A stretch of DNA of 64,000 nt. Origin: Actinomadura terrae. GTDB lineage: Bacteria > Actinomycetota > Actinomycetes > Streptosporangiales > Streptosporangiaceae. The notes under the pieces are model-generated. The model was not told the origin of the DNA. It searched no databases and saw only the letters and a list, made by a program, of their open reading frames with translations. The DNA is taken from positions 434,001-498,000 of the forward strand of contig NZ_JAICDG010000003.1 in assembly GCF_022751215.1 (NCBI RefSeq), read 5' to 3'. This document shows, in pieces, positions 45,153 to 53,118 of this stretch; positions within the stretch are counted from its first letter, which is position 1; every line of letters begins with the position of its first letter. The translations under genes were made by a program, and so were the position numbers.

Positions 45153-45542
45153 TTGACAGTGAGTTTCAAGCGCCTTCTCTATTCTAGTTTGCGCGCTATT
45201 GGGGGTTGGTGGTGGGCAATCCTTGCGGCTTTGGTGGTGGTGATTATCGCGACATTCCCGTTGTCTGGTGAGAGTGGTCGGGCAGATAAGACACATGAAG
45301 TCAAAGAGGAGGCGGGACCGCCAAAAGCGGTATCATCTGGTGTCGGAGGGCCTCGGCTGGCGAAGGAGCGGAGTTTCACGTACGCCGACTCGGCGTATGG
45401 GAAGTGTTTGCAGCAGAACGGGGTGACGAAGTTTCCGCCGCTGAGCAAGCCGTTGGTTCTCGACACCGCTGACCCGGTGGTGGCCAAGGCGGTGGGTGCC
45501 TGCCGCTCGCTGGCGCCCGTCTCGCCGACGCCGACTCCTTGA
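45153..45542 (+). CDS. single-pass membrane protein between immunity copies
   Basis: A 129-residue protein with one membrane segment (WWWAILAALVVVIIATFPL, about 19-37) and an exported part that ends with a motif, YGKCLQQNGV followed by a later Cys (GACRSL). This motif resembles the cysteine units of the lipoprotein at 1519-2001. A TTG at 45153 has GGGGA four bases upstream; a GTG at 45159 is an alternative. The 5' half is AT-rich and the 3' half GC-rich, suggesting a recombination joint. Its role in the toxin locus is unknown. Confidence 0.6.
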   Translation: MTVSFKRLLYSSLRAIGGWWWAILAALVVVIIATFPLSGESGRADKTHEVKEEAGPPKAVSSGVGGPRLAKERSFTYADSAYGKCLQQNGVTKFPPLSKPLVLDTADPVVAKAVGACRSLAPVSPTPTP

Positions 45543-45565
45543 TCTATGAGGATCGTGAGCTGTTG

Positions 45566-46096
45566 ATGGTCGGCTGGGATGGTTACGGTCCCTACATGCC
45601 CCTTCATGAAGGGCTTCTCGGTGACCTGACGCGGAAGCAGGCGCGGGAGGAGTTCAATCACCTCATGGGGGAGAAGGCGGCTCGAATACGGGAGTTGCGA
45701 AGCCTCCTGCGAGCCAACGAGGTGCGGTGTGGTGTGGACGATCAGGCGATACAAGACCTGAATGACTGGTTCCGCGTCAACGTGCAAGCGAATCCGGACC
45801 GGCCTGAGCGGCTGGAGAATATCTGGTACGCGGTGGTGAACGATATTGCCCTGGATCTGGGTGACGTCATCATCTCGCGAAGTCCAGGGCTCCGGTGGAC
45901 GATGTTCGTATCGGGGAAGCGGAATATCGCCTATCAAAGGCATGTCATAGCGGGATTTACTGGTGTGGCCAATCCTAAGTATTGCGTAGACATAGATATT
46001 TTCGTGGCTACTTATGCTCATCAGGTCATCGCCGGCGAGCAGGTGGAAGCCGATGGCTTTCTTCGGGCGGTCCTGCATTGTGCGAGTGTGGCATGA
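45566..46096 (+). CDS. putative immunity protein, second copy
   Basis: A 176-residue paralogue of the gene at 44534, aligning without gaps at about 78% identity (137 of 176 positions, counted by hand). It has clearly higher GC. Conserved blocks include LTRKQAREEFNHLMG, QDLNDWFRVNV and RLENIWYAVVND. No toxin precedes it, so it fits an orphan immunity gene retained against related toxins after an earlier tip exchange. The ATG aligns with the start of copy one; a TTG at 45539 is an unlikely alternative. Confidence 0.75.
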   Translation: MVGWDGYGPYMPLHEGLLGDLTRKQAREEFNHLMGEKAARIRELRSLLRANEVRCGVDDQAIQDLNDWFRVNVQANPDRPERLENIWYAVVNDIALDLGDVIISRSPGLRWTMFVSGKRNIAYQRHVIAGFTGVANPKYCVDIDIFVATYAHQVIAGEQVEADGFLRAVLHCASVA

Positions 46097-46207
46097 TGGC
46101 GTCGCGACACGGGCTCTGCTGACGGCCGCCGAGCGCGGCATGTCGCTGCTCTCGTGGCGATCAAGGTCGTGCCGGGAGTGGGGCGGGGCGATCGGAGGTC
46201 TTGTCGG

Positions 46208-46600
46208 GTGGGCGAAGCGTACGAGGATTGTGATCTGATCTATCTTCGGCCGCTTCTCCACGCGCTGGAGTGGCTTGCGCGAGATGCCGAACAGCAGGTC
46301 GGTTATGTGACCGCGGAACGCGTGAGCGTTGACGAGTTGGCGCTGATGTTCTATGACGTGTACCCCGGTGCCAGCCAGCATCTTGAATCGCGGCCCGATG
46401 ATCGGGCTCTTCTGGAGGAACTAGGCAAGATCGATCGTCTGCTGGATGAGATGAGCGATGGGCCGAGTGCGCTCTGGTCAGCCGAAGCGCCGTTCTCCGC
46501 GCAGGAGTGGGCAGATCTGCGGCGGCAGTCCCGTAGTGTCATCGACCTTCTGTGCTGGCAGTACCCCTGGCTGTGGGAGTTTTCGGGGTGGTGCGGTTGA
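46208..46600 (+). CDS. small acidic protein, possible further immunity gene
   Basis: A 130-residue acidic soluble protein from a GTG with GGAGG ten bases upstream (MGEAYEDCDLIYLRPLLHALEWL). It is largely helical, with FYDVYPGASQHLE and LWSAEAPFSAQEWADL segments. No family is recognised; size, acidity and position after immunity genes suggest a related role. Its last 62 bases overlap the convergent aidB gene, marking the right edge of the island. Confidence 0.55.
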   Translation: MGEAYEDCDLIYLRPLLHALEWLARDAEQQVGYVTAERVSVDELALMFYDVYPGASQHLESRPDDRALLEELGKIDRLLDEMSDGPSALWSAEAPFSAQEWADLRRQSRSVIDLLCWQYPWLWEFSGWCG

Positions 46601-48194
46601 TGATGGGAGTGAGGTCCAGGCCTGGGGGGAGGGTGCCGAAGGCGGTTCCCCAGTCGCCGTTCAGGCGGGTGGCGCAGAAGGCTTCGGCCACGGCTGGGTG
46701 GCCGTGTTGTAGTAGTAGGGATGCTTGGAGGGTCACGGCCAGGCGTTCTGCCACTCGGCGGGCCTGAAATTCCAGTGTCGCGGTGTCGGTCAGGGTTTGC
46801 TTGGTTTCTTTGACGGCGGCGTCCAGGCGGGGGTCGGCTCCTTGGGAGAGGGCGATCTCGTCGAAGAACGCGTCCTGGGTTCGGGGGTCGCGCAGGGCGC
46901 GGAGGAGGTCGAGGGCGGCCACGTTGCCGGAGCCCTCCCAGATCGAGTTCAGCGGGGATTCGCGGAACAGGCGGGGCATGCCCGACTCCTCGATGTAGCC
47001 GTTGCCGCCCAGGCATTCCAGGGCCTCGGCCGTGTGGGCGGGCCAGCGTTTGCAGACCCAGTACTTGCCGACCGCGAGGGCCAGGCGTTTGAACGCCGTT
47101 TCCTTCTCGTCGCCGCGGACGGAGCGGTCCGTGGCGCCTGCCAGGCGGGTCATGAGGACGGTCGCCGCTTCGGACTCGACCGCCAGGTCCGCCAGGACGT
47201 TGCGCATCAGGGGCTGGTCGGCGAGGTATTTGCCGAACGCCTTGCGGTGCGCGGCGTGGTGGGCGGCTGTAGTGACGCCCTGGCGCATTCCCGACGCGGC
47301 GCCGATCAGGCAGTCGAGCCGCGTCATGTTGACCATTTCGATGATCGTGCGGACGCCGCGTCCCTCGGCGCCGACGCGCCAGGCGAGTGCGCCCTCGTAC
47401 TCGATCTCGGCCGAGGCGTTGGAGCGGTTGCCGAGCTTGTCCTTGAGGCGCATCAGGCGCAGCGGGTTGAGCTCCCCGTCCGGCAGGACGCGGGGCACGA
47501 GGAAGCAGGTGAGGCCGTCCGGGGCCTGCGCGAGGGTCAGGAACACGTCGCACATGGGGGCGCTGGTGAACCATTTGTGGCCGGTCAGGCGGTAGGTGCC
47601 GTCGGGGTGGCGGGCCGCCTCGGTCGTGTTCGCGCGGACGTCCGAGCCGCCCTGCTTCTCGGTCATCGACATCCCGGCCAGCAGCGCGTTCTTGGTCAGC
47701 GGGGCGCGGAGGCCGAAGTCGTACTCCGGGCGGGCCAGCAGCGGCTCGTACTGGGCGGCCAGTTCCGGGGACTGGCGCAGGGCGGGGACGGACGCGTACG
47801 TCATCGAGATCGGGCAGCCGTGGCCCGCGTCCACCCGCCAGACGTAGAACTTGGCGGCGCGGGCGACGTGCGCGCCGGGACGGGGGTCGGCCCACGCGGA
47901 ACCGTGCAGGCCGTGGGTCACCGCGACCGTCATCAGCTCGTGCCACGCCGGATGGAACTCGACCTCGTCGACGCGGTTGCCGACCCGGTCGTGGGTCCGC
48001 AGGACGGGCGGGTGCTCGTTGGCGAGGCGGCCCAGCTCCTGCGCGCGCCCGGTGCCCGCCAGGCGGCCCAGCTCGCGCACCTCGGGCACGGCCCAGTCCG
48101 CGCCCTCCCGCTCCAGGCCGTCCAGCAGGGCGGGGTCGTCGGCCACGTCGTGCCCGTCGAGCGGGGGGACCTGGTTGAAGACCTCGTGGGTCAC
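46539..48194 (-). CDS. aidB: AidB-like acyl-CoA dehydrogenase-family flavoprotein
   Basis: A 551-residue FAD protein of the AidB branch, linked to protection of DNA from alkylation. The long N-terminal region (VTHEVFNQVPPLDGHDV) is typical. MSMTEKQGGSDVRANTT binds FAD, and the fatty-acyl-dehydrogenase-like end has ESPLNSIWEGSGNVAALDLLRAL. The GTG start has GGAGGGAG upstream. The C-terminus runs about 17 residues past the usual end (TTPKTPTARGTASTEGR) into the island gene, which may be a joint sequence. Confidence 0.9.
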   Translation of the reverse strand: MTHEVFNQVPPLDGHDVADDPALLDGLEREGADWAVPEVRELGRLAGTGRAQELGRLANEHPPVLRTHDRVGNRVDEVEFHPAWHELMTVAVTHGLHGSAWADPRPGAHVARAAKFYVWRVDAGHGCPISMTYASVPALRQSPELAAQYEPLLARPEYDFGLRAPLTKNALLAGMSMTEKQGGSDVRANTTEAARHPDGTYRLTGHKWFTSAPMCDVFLTLAQAPDGLTCFLVPRVLPDGELNPLRLMRLKDKLGNRSNASAEIEYEGALAWRVGAEGRGVRTIIEMVNMTRLDCLIGAASGMRQGVTTAAHHAAHRKAFGKYLADQPLMRNVLADLAVESEAATVLMTRLAGATDRSVRGDEKETAFKRLALAVGKYWVCKRWPAHTAEALECLGGNGYIEESGMPRLFRESPLNSIWEGSGNVAALDLLRALRDPRTQDAFFDEIALSQGADPRLDAAVKETKQTLTDTATLEFQARRVAERLAVTLQASLLLQHGHPAVAEAFCATRLNGDWGTAFGTLPPGLDLTPIINRTTPKTPTARGTASTEGR

Positions 48195-48365
48195 GGCGCT
48201 CCCTCCGGGTATGCGGGGTGTCACCCGGAACAATACAGAATGCCGTTCGGAAGGGGTGTCGGCCGTGCTCACGAGCCCTGTGCGGGGGCATCCTCCTGAA
48301 GTGGTGGGGCGATCTCGTCCGCGCGGCGGATTGCCCTGGAGGCGCTAAGGCATACCGTCGGAAAC

Positions 48366-49097
48366 ATGAGTCAGTCCAGTCCGCAGCCGGGGCGACCGCC
48401 GGAAAGCCGCCCCGCCGACCTGCGGAAGGAACCCCGCCCCGCAGCGGTGCCGGAGACCGCCGGCGGGCCCGGCACCGATCCCGCGGCCGTGCCCGGGGTG
48501 GGCGTGGTCCGGGCGTCGGACGCCGAGCGGGAGGCCGTGGTCGAGCGGCTGCGCGTCGCCTCGGTGGAGGGCCGGCTGACCTTCGAGGAGCTGACCGAGC
48601 GGACCGAGGCGGCCTACGCCGCCGTCACCCGCGGCGAGCTGGAACTGATCACCCGCGACCTGCCCGGCATGGGCGCGCCCGGCGCCAACCCGGCGCCGGT
48701 GCAGGTCAAGCGCAAGTTCAGCGCGATCATGGGGGACTGCAAGGAGCGCATCGTCGGCCGCATCGACGAGCGGCTGGAGGCCGTGTCGGTGATGGGCGAC
48801 GTCGAGCTCGACCTGCGCGGCGCCCAGGTCCCCACCGGAGAGGTCACGGTGTACGCCACCGCCGTGATGGGCGACATCAAGATCATCGTGCCGGACGGGG
48901 TGACGGTCGAGCTGAGCGGCCGGGCGGTGCTGGGCGACCGGCGGGTCGCGGTCCGCGAGCCCCGGCCCGGCGCGCGGGTCCCCGTCGTCCATGTGGTCGC
49001 CCACGCGATCATGGGCGATGTCAAGATCGTGGACGACGAGCACCACGCGCCGCTGCGCCGCGCGATCGCCTCCTGGTGGAAGGACCGGGACCGCTAG
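48366..49097 (+). CDS. DUF1707 and LiaF-like domain protein
   Basis: A 243-residue protein. The DUF1707 domain (residues 45-100) has the typical VRASDAEREAVVERLRVASVEGRLTFEELTER-type pattern. The C-terminal half repeats MGD-centred beta turns (AIMGDCKE, VMGDVELDL, VMGDIKIIV, IMGDVKIVD), the LiaF/cell-wall-stress-response beta-solenoid. It lacks a membrane segment. TACCGT (48353-48358) stands seven bases before the ATG, suggesting a leaderless transcript. Confidence 0.9.
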   Translation: MSQSSPQPGRPPESRPADLRKEPRPAAVPETAGGPGTDPAAVPGVGVVRASDAEREAVVERLRVASVEGRLTFEELTERTEAAYAAVTRGELELITRDLPGMGAPGANPAPVQVKRKFSAIMGDCKERIVGRIDERLEAVSVMGDVELDLRGAQVPTGEVTVYATAVMGDIKIIVPDGVTVELSGRAVLGDRRVAVREPRPGARVPVVHVVAHAIMGDVKIVDDEHHAPLRRAIASWWKDRDR

Positions 49098-49840
49098 ACG
49101 GCGGCCTGCTCCGCCCGGACGGCGAGGGCCTCGGCATACCGGTGGACGACCAGCTCGGCGACCTCCGGAGCCGCCCCCAGAACGGGCGACACCGCGTCCG
49201 CCCCCGCCGCCAGCGACTCCGCGCGGACCTTGTCGGCGAAGTGGCCCGGCGCGAGGATGTAGGACGCGACGGCCACCCGCGGCGCCCCGGCGGCGCGGAA
49301 CGCCGCCACCGCCTCCGCCGGGGACGGACGCGACGCCGACGCGAACGCCGGGACCACGTCCCACCAGCCCCGGGCCCGCCACTCCCGCGCCAGCCGCCGG
49401 ATCGTGGCGTTGGCCGAAGGGTCCGACGAGCCCGCCGACACCAGCACGACCGCCGTGTCCGGCGCACCGGGCGCCACGCCCGCGTCGGCGAGGCGCCGCT
49501 CCAGCGCGTCCATCAGCAGCGGATGCGGGCCCAGCGTCGCGGCCGTGCGGGTCCGCAGGCGCGGACGCCGGTTCCGCGCCCGCGCCAGCACGCCCGGGAT
49601 GTCGGTCTTGCTGTGGTAGGCGGCGGTGAGCAGCAGCGGCAGGACGACCGCCTCGTCCACGCCGTCGCGGGCCAGGCCGTCCAGCACCCGTCCGGGCGCG
49701 GGCGGCGCGTGGTCGAGGAACGACGCGTGCACGGGCACGCCGGGACGCAGCGCCCGGACGGCCTCCAGGAGGCCCGCGACCGTCGCGGCGGCGCGCGGGT
49801 CCCTGCTGCCGTGCGCCACCGCGACCAGGGGCGTGCTCAC
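49094..49840 (-). CDS. sirB: sirohydrochlorin chelatase (CbiX/SirB)
   Basis: A 248-residue chelatase inserting iron (or cobalt) into sirohydrochlorin, the last step to sirohaem needed by the sulfite reductase of this operon. Two half-domains each carry a chelatase His: AVAHGSRDPRA at the start and YILAPGHFADKV near residue 195. The loop LPLLLTAAYHSKTDIPGVL holds a further conserved His. The GTG overlaps the cysH stop (GTGA). Confidence 0.93.
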   Translation of the reverse strand: MSTPLVAVAHGSRDPRAAATVAGLLEAVRALRPGVPVHASFLDHAPPAPGRVLDGLARDGVDEAVVLPLLLTAAYHSKTDIPGVLARARNRRPRLRTRTAATLGPHPLLMDALERRLADAGVAPGAPDTAVVLVSAGSSDPSANATIRRLAREWRARGWWDVVPAFASASRPSPAEAVAAFRAAGAPRVAVASYILAPGHFADKVRAESLAAGADAVSPVLGAAPEVAELVVHRYAEALAVRAEQAAV

Positions 49841-50547
49841 AGGTGGATGCCGCACTCGGTCTTGCCCATCCCGGCCCAGCGCCCGCTGCGCGGGTCCTCG
49901 CCCGGCGCGACGGGGGACGTGCACGGCGCGCACCCGATCGACGGGTAGTCGTCGTAGTGCAGCGGGTTGACCAGCACGCCGTTGTCCTCGATGTAGTTGT
50001 CCATGTCCTCCTGGGACCAGTCCAGGATGGGGTTGACCTTGACCATGCCGCGCTTGCGGTCCCACTCGACGACGCGGCGGTCGCGGCGGCTCGCGGTCTC
50101 GTCCCGGCGGATGCCGCTGAACCAGGCCATGTAGCCCTCCAGCGCGCGGCCGAGCGGCTCGACCTTGCGCAGGTGGCAGCACAGGTCGGGGTTGCGGCCG
50201 AACAGGCGCGGGCCGAGCGCGGCCTCCTGCTCGGCGACCGTCCGGGACGGCGTCACGTTGATCACGTTCACCGGGTAGACGGCCTCCACCGCGTCGCGGG
50301 TGCCGATCGTCTCGGCGAAGTGGTAGCCGGTGTCGACGAACAGCACGTCGATGCCGGGCTTCACCTTCGACACCAGGTGGATCAGCGCCGCGTCCGACAT
50401 GGACGAGGTCAGGCAGATCCGGTCGCCGAAGGTCGCCGCCGCCCACCGGATGATCTCCAGGGTGGGCGCGCCCTCCAGGGCGGTCGCGGCGGACTCGACG
50501 ATGTCCTCAAGGTCGAGCGTGGGTCTGTCGGTCTCCAGAAGAGTCAC
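49837..50547 (-). CDS. cysH: adenylyl-sulfate (APS) reductase
   Basis: A 236-residue enzyme reducing APS to sulfite with thioredoxin. The paired cysteines C123/C124 and C206/C209 coordinate a [4Fe-4S] cluster, which marks the APS-using form. The catalytic Cys232 lies in the C-terminal ECGIHL. The nucleotide loop is TSSMSDAALIHL. The GTG start has AAGGAG upstream and overlaps the stop of the zinc-ribbon gene. Confidence 0.95.
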   Translation of the reverse strand: MTLLETDRPTLDLEDIVESAATALEGAPTLEIIRWAAATFGDRICLTSSMSDAALIHLVSKVKPGIDVLFVDTGYHFAETIGTRDAVEAVYPVNVINVTPSRTVAEQEAALGPRLFGRNPDLCCHLRKVEPLGRALEGYMAWFSGIRRDETASRRDRRVVEWDRKRGMVKVNPILDWSQEDMDNYIEDNGVLVNPLHYDDYPSIGCAPCTSPVAPGEDPRSGRWAGMGKTECGIHL

Positions 50548-50708
50548 CGAGGGTTCTCCTTGTGTGTCTGGGGCGCTCCAACACCGAGGAACTTCAGTGA
50601 GAAGGATCGGACGCAGTCGTGGCAGAACCAGGCCCCGGTCTCCTCCAGGGGCTCCAGGTTCTCCTCACCGCAGTACGGGCAGTAGAACGGCGCGGCACGT
50701 TCGCTCAT
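50544..50708 (-). CDS. 54-residue zinc-ribbon protein in the cys operon
   Basis: A 54-residue protein, MSERAAPFYCPYCGEENLEP at the start, with C10/C13 and C29/C32 forming a zinc ribbon. Its TGA overlaps the cysH GTG, and it lies 15 bases after the sulfite-reductase gene, so it is inside the operon. Small proteins of this type sit between sulfite reductase and cysH in many actinobacteria. It could be an electron-transfer or assembly factor, but no activity is shown. Confidence 0.85.
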   Translation of the reverse strand: MSERAAPFYCPYCGEENLEPLEETGAWFCHDCVRSFSLKFLGVGAPQTHKENPR

Positions 50709-50723
50709 TTCCGCTGCCCCCGG

Positions 50724-52394
50724 TTACTTCAGATCGGCTTCGTCGGCGCGGCGCACCCACTCGGCGAACCGCTCGCCTTCGGTGCGCTGCTCGTCGAACC
50801 GGCGGACCACCCGCTCGACGTAGTCGGTGAGGCCCGCCGAGGTGGTCTTCAGCCCGCGGACCTTCTTGCCGAACGTGGCGCCGAGCTCACCGCCCAGGTG
50901 GATCTGGAAGCCCTCGACCTGGTCGCCGTTCTCGTCCACGACGAGCTGGCCCTTGAGGCCGATGTCGGCGACCTGGATGCGGGCGCACGCGTTCGGGCAG
51001 CCGTTGACGTTGATCGTGAGCGGCTGGTCGAAGTCGGGGAGGCGCTTCTCCAGCTCGTCCATGAGGTCCATCGAGCGCTGCTTGGTCTCGACGATCGCGA
51101 GCTTGCAGTACTCGATGCCGGTGCAGGCCATCATCTGCCGCCGGAACGTGGAGGGGCGCACCTGGAGGTCATGCTCGGCGAGGGCGTCCGCGAGCGCCTC
51201 GGTGTTCTCCTCCGGGACGTCCAGGATGACGAGCTTCTGCTCGATCGTCGTGCGGACGCGGCCGGAGCCGTACCGGGCGGCCAGCTCGCCGATGGCGCCG
51301 AGCAGCTCGCCGTTGACGCGGCCGACGCGCGGCGCGAACCCGACGTAGAAGTTCCCGTCCTGCTGCGAGTGGATGCCGACGTGGTCGCGGCGCTCCTTCG
51401 GCGCGGCCGGCTCGGGGCCGTCCGGCAGCGCGTACCCGAGGTAGTCCTTCTCCAGCACCTCGCGGAACTTCTCCGGGCCCCAGTCGTTCATGAGGAACTT
51501 CAGCCGGGCGCGGCTGCGCAGCCGCCGGTAGCCGTAGTCGCGGAAGATCGAGGTGACGCCGTGCCACACCTCGTGCGCCTGCTCGGGCTTGACGAACACG
51601 CCGAGGCTCTTGGCGAACATCGGGTTCGTGGACAGCCCGCCGCCGACGAAGATCTGGTAGCCGGTCTCGCCCGTCTCGTTGACCACGCCGACGAACGCGA
51701 TGTCGTTGATCTCGTGGACGGTGCAGTGCGAGGTGCAGCCCGACAGCGCCGTCTTGAACTTGCGCGGCAGGTTGGAGAACTCCGGCGAGCCGATGTAGCG
51801 GTCGTGGATGTCGCGGAGCTGCGGCGTCGCGTCGATGATCTCGTCGGCCGCGATCCCGGCGAGCGGGCAGCCGATGATCGTGCGCGGGGTGTCGCCGCAC
51901 GCCTCGGTCGTGTGCAGCCCGACGGCCTCCAGCGCCTCCCAGATCGCGGGGACGTCCTCGATCCGGACCCAGTGCAGCTGGACGTTCTGCCGGTCGGTGA
52001 TGTCGGCGGTCCCGCGCGCGTACCGGGTGGAGATGTCGGCGATCGTGCTCAGCTGGGCGCCGCTGAGCTGGCCGCCGTCGATCCGGATCCGCATCATGAA
52101 GTAGCGGTCGTCGAGCTCCTCGTCGGGGAGCGCGCCGGTCTTGCCGCCGTCGATGCCGGGCCGGCGCTGGGTGTAGAGCCCGAACCAGCGGAACCTTCCG
52201 CGCAGGTCCGCCGGGTCGATCGAGTCGAAACCGGCCTTGGAGTAGACGTCGATGATCCGGCGGCGGACGTTGAGCCCGTCGTCGTTCTTCTTGTTCTCCT
52301 CGTTCTTGTTGAGCGGTTCCCGATAGCCGAGGGCCCACTGGCCCTCGCCCTTCTTCTTGCGCTTGATCGCGGGTGGCACGGCGCGCGTCCTCAT
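50724..52394 (-). CDS. sir: ferredoxin-dependent sulfite/nitrite reductase
   Basis: A 556-residue sirohaem enzyme reducing sulfite to sulfide by six electrons. The cluster/sirohaem ligands are CTGIEYC and, later, CPNAC. Substrate-binding basic residues lie in TDRQNVQLHW and PRKFKTALSG. LGLYTQ-type Tyr (FGLYTQRRPG) and the Cys in TTEACGDTPR match the sulfite-reductase Tyr-Cys pair of mycobacterial SirA. The ATG at 52394 gives the usual basic N-terminus. It is the first long gene after the leader peptide. Confidence 0.94.
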   Translation of the reverse strand: MRTRAVPPAIKRKKKGEGQWALGYREPLNKNEENKKNDDGLNVRRRIIDVYSKAGFDSIDPADLRGRFRWFGLYTQRRPGIDGGKTGALPDEELDDRYFMMRIRIDGGQLSGAQLSTIADISTRYARGTADITDRQNVQLHWVRIEDVPAIWEALEAVGLHTTEACGDTPRTIIGCPLAGIAADEIIDATPQLRDIHDRYIGSPEFSNLPRKFKTALSGCTSHCTVHEINDIAFVGVVNETGETGYQIFVGGGLSTNPMFAKSLGVFVKPEQAHEVWHGVTSIFRDYGYRRLRSRARLKFLMNDWGPEKFREVLEKDYLGYALPDGPEPAAPKERRDHVGIHSQQDGNFYVGFAPRVGRVNGELLGAIGELAARYGSGRVRTTIEQKLVILDVPEENTEALADALAEHDLQVRPSTFRRQMMACTGIEYCKLAIVETKQRSMDLMDELEKRLPDFDQPLTINVNGCPNACARIQVADIGLKGQLVVDENGDQVEGFQIHLGGELGATFGKKVRGLKTTSAGLTDYVERVVRRFDEQRTEGERFAEWVRRADEADLK

Positions 52395-52482
52395 CTGTGT
52401 GGTGAGGGACGCGTAGCGCACCGGCGGTATGGGACAGCCGGCTCGGCACTGAGCAGGGTGATCGCAGGGATGACGCCGATGC

Positions 52483-52510
52483 ACCACGCGCCCGTCGAGC
52501 AGGGCGTGGT
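52483..52510 (-). promoter_or_regulatory. hairpin downstream of the leader peptide
   Basis: GGGCGTGGT (52502-52510) pairs with ACCACGC-CC (52483-52493, small bulge). In the minus-strand RNA it begins eight bases after the leader stop. A weaker CCGGC/GCCGG hairpin (52420-52440) follows before the sulfite-reductase start. This layout fits an attenuator. Confidence 0.5.
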
Positions 52511-52517
52511 CGGGGCG

Positions 52518-52595
52518 TCAGCGACAGATCGCGCTGCGGACGCGCAGGAAGTCGACGTGCCGGCGTTTCGCCAGCAACGGATCCGCAGCAGTCAT
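52518..52595 (-). CDS. leader peptide of the sulfur operon
   Basis: A 25-residue peptide ending RRHVDFLRVRSAICR, which matches the actinobacterial 'putative leader peptide' signature RRHVDLxRVxSxxCR found ahead of sulfur genes. The single Cys codon two before the last residue would sense cysteine-tRNA. A promoter candidate (TGGACA, 18 bases, CAGAGT) places the start of transcription close to the ATG, so the mRNA could be leaderless. The sulfite-reductase gene starts 123 bases downstream. Confidence 0.85.
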   Translation of the reverse strand: MTAADPLLAKRRHVDFLRVRSAICR

Positions 52596-52663
52596 GCCTA
52601 GACTCTGACACGACGTCTCGCGGGCTGTCCAGTTACGCCCGGCGTCGGCGCACGTGAGAAGAG

Positions 52664-52861
52664 TCATCCCTGCCGTCTCCAATTCACCCCGGGTTCCGGT
52701 GGAGGGGCGTCGCCGGCGGCCGGTCGGCCGGGCTCCCCGCCGAGGTCGGACGGCCCGGCGCCGCTCTCCGGGGCGTTGGGCGAGGGCAGGTGCTGGCAGT
52801 CGCACCACGACCCGCCACGGCACTGCTCGTGGTGGCGATCCCGGCACGACTGGCATATCAC
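52664..52861 (-). CDS. 65-residue Cys/His-rich protein
   Basis: A 65-residue protein beginning MICQSCRDRHHEQCRGGSWC. Cys at 3, 6, 14, 20 and 22 plus His at 10, 11 and 24 suggest a zinc-binding knuckle; the rest is Pro/Gly-rich. The GTG start is directly preceded by GGAAGG. Similar short proteins are common in actinobacteria with no known role. It is transcribed toward the leader peptide. The stretch 52862-53118 upstream holds nothing convincing. Confidence 0.65.
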   Translation of the reverse strand: MICQSCRDRHHEQCRGGSWCDCQHLPSPNAPESGAGPSDLGGEPGRPAAGDAPPPEPGVNWRRQG

Positions 52862-53118
52862 CCTTCCATTGTCACCGACGGACCGCGGTGCTCGGGCCCG
52901 CCCGGCACCGCCGGGGCCGGCGGTGGAAATGATCATGGGCCGGCCGACGTTCCGGGACGTCGAAGAGGGTATGGGCGCGAGGATGGACAACGGAGGGCCG
53001 GCAGGCCCCCCGATGCGTTCGGGGGACAGGGGGCGGACGGCACGCCACGCGCGGAGTGGATCACTGAAATGGGCGATGCGGAATGTACCGGGCAGGTAAC
53101 GCTCTACGGTGGGGCGGT

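Noticed and set aside
52929..53099. Small plus-strand frame ending before yihY
   Set aside because: No ribosome-binding site and no recognisable features; likely a chance open frame.
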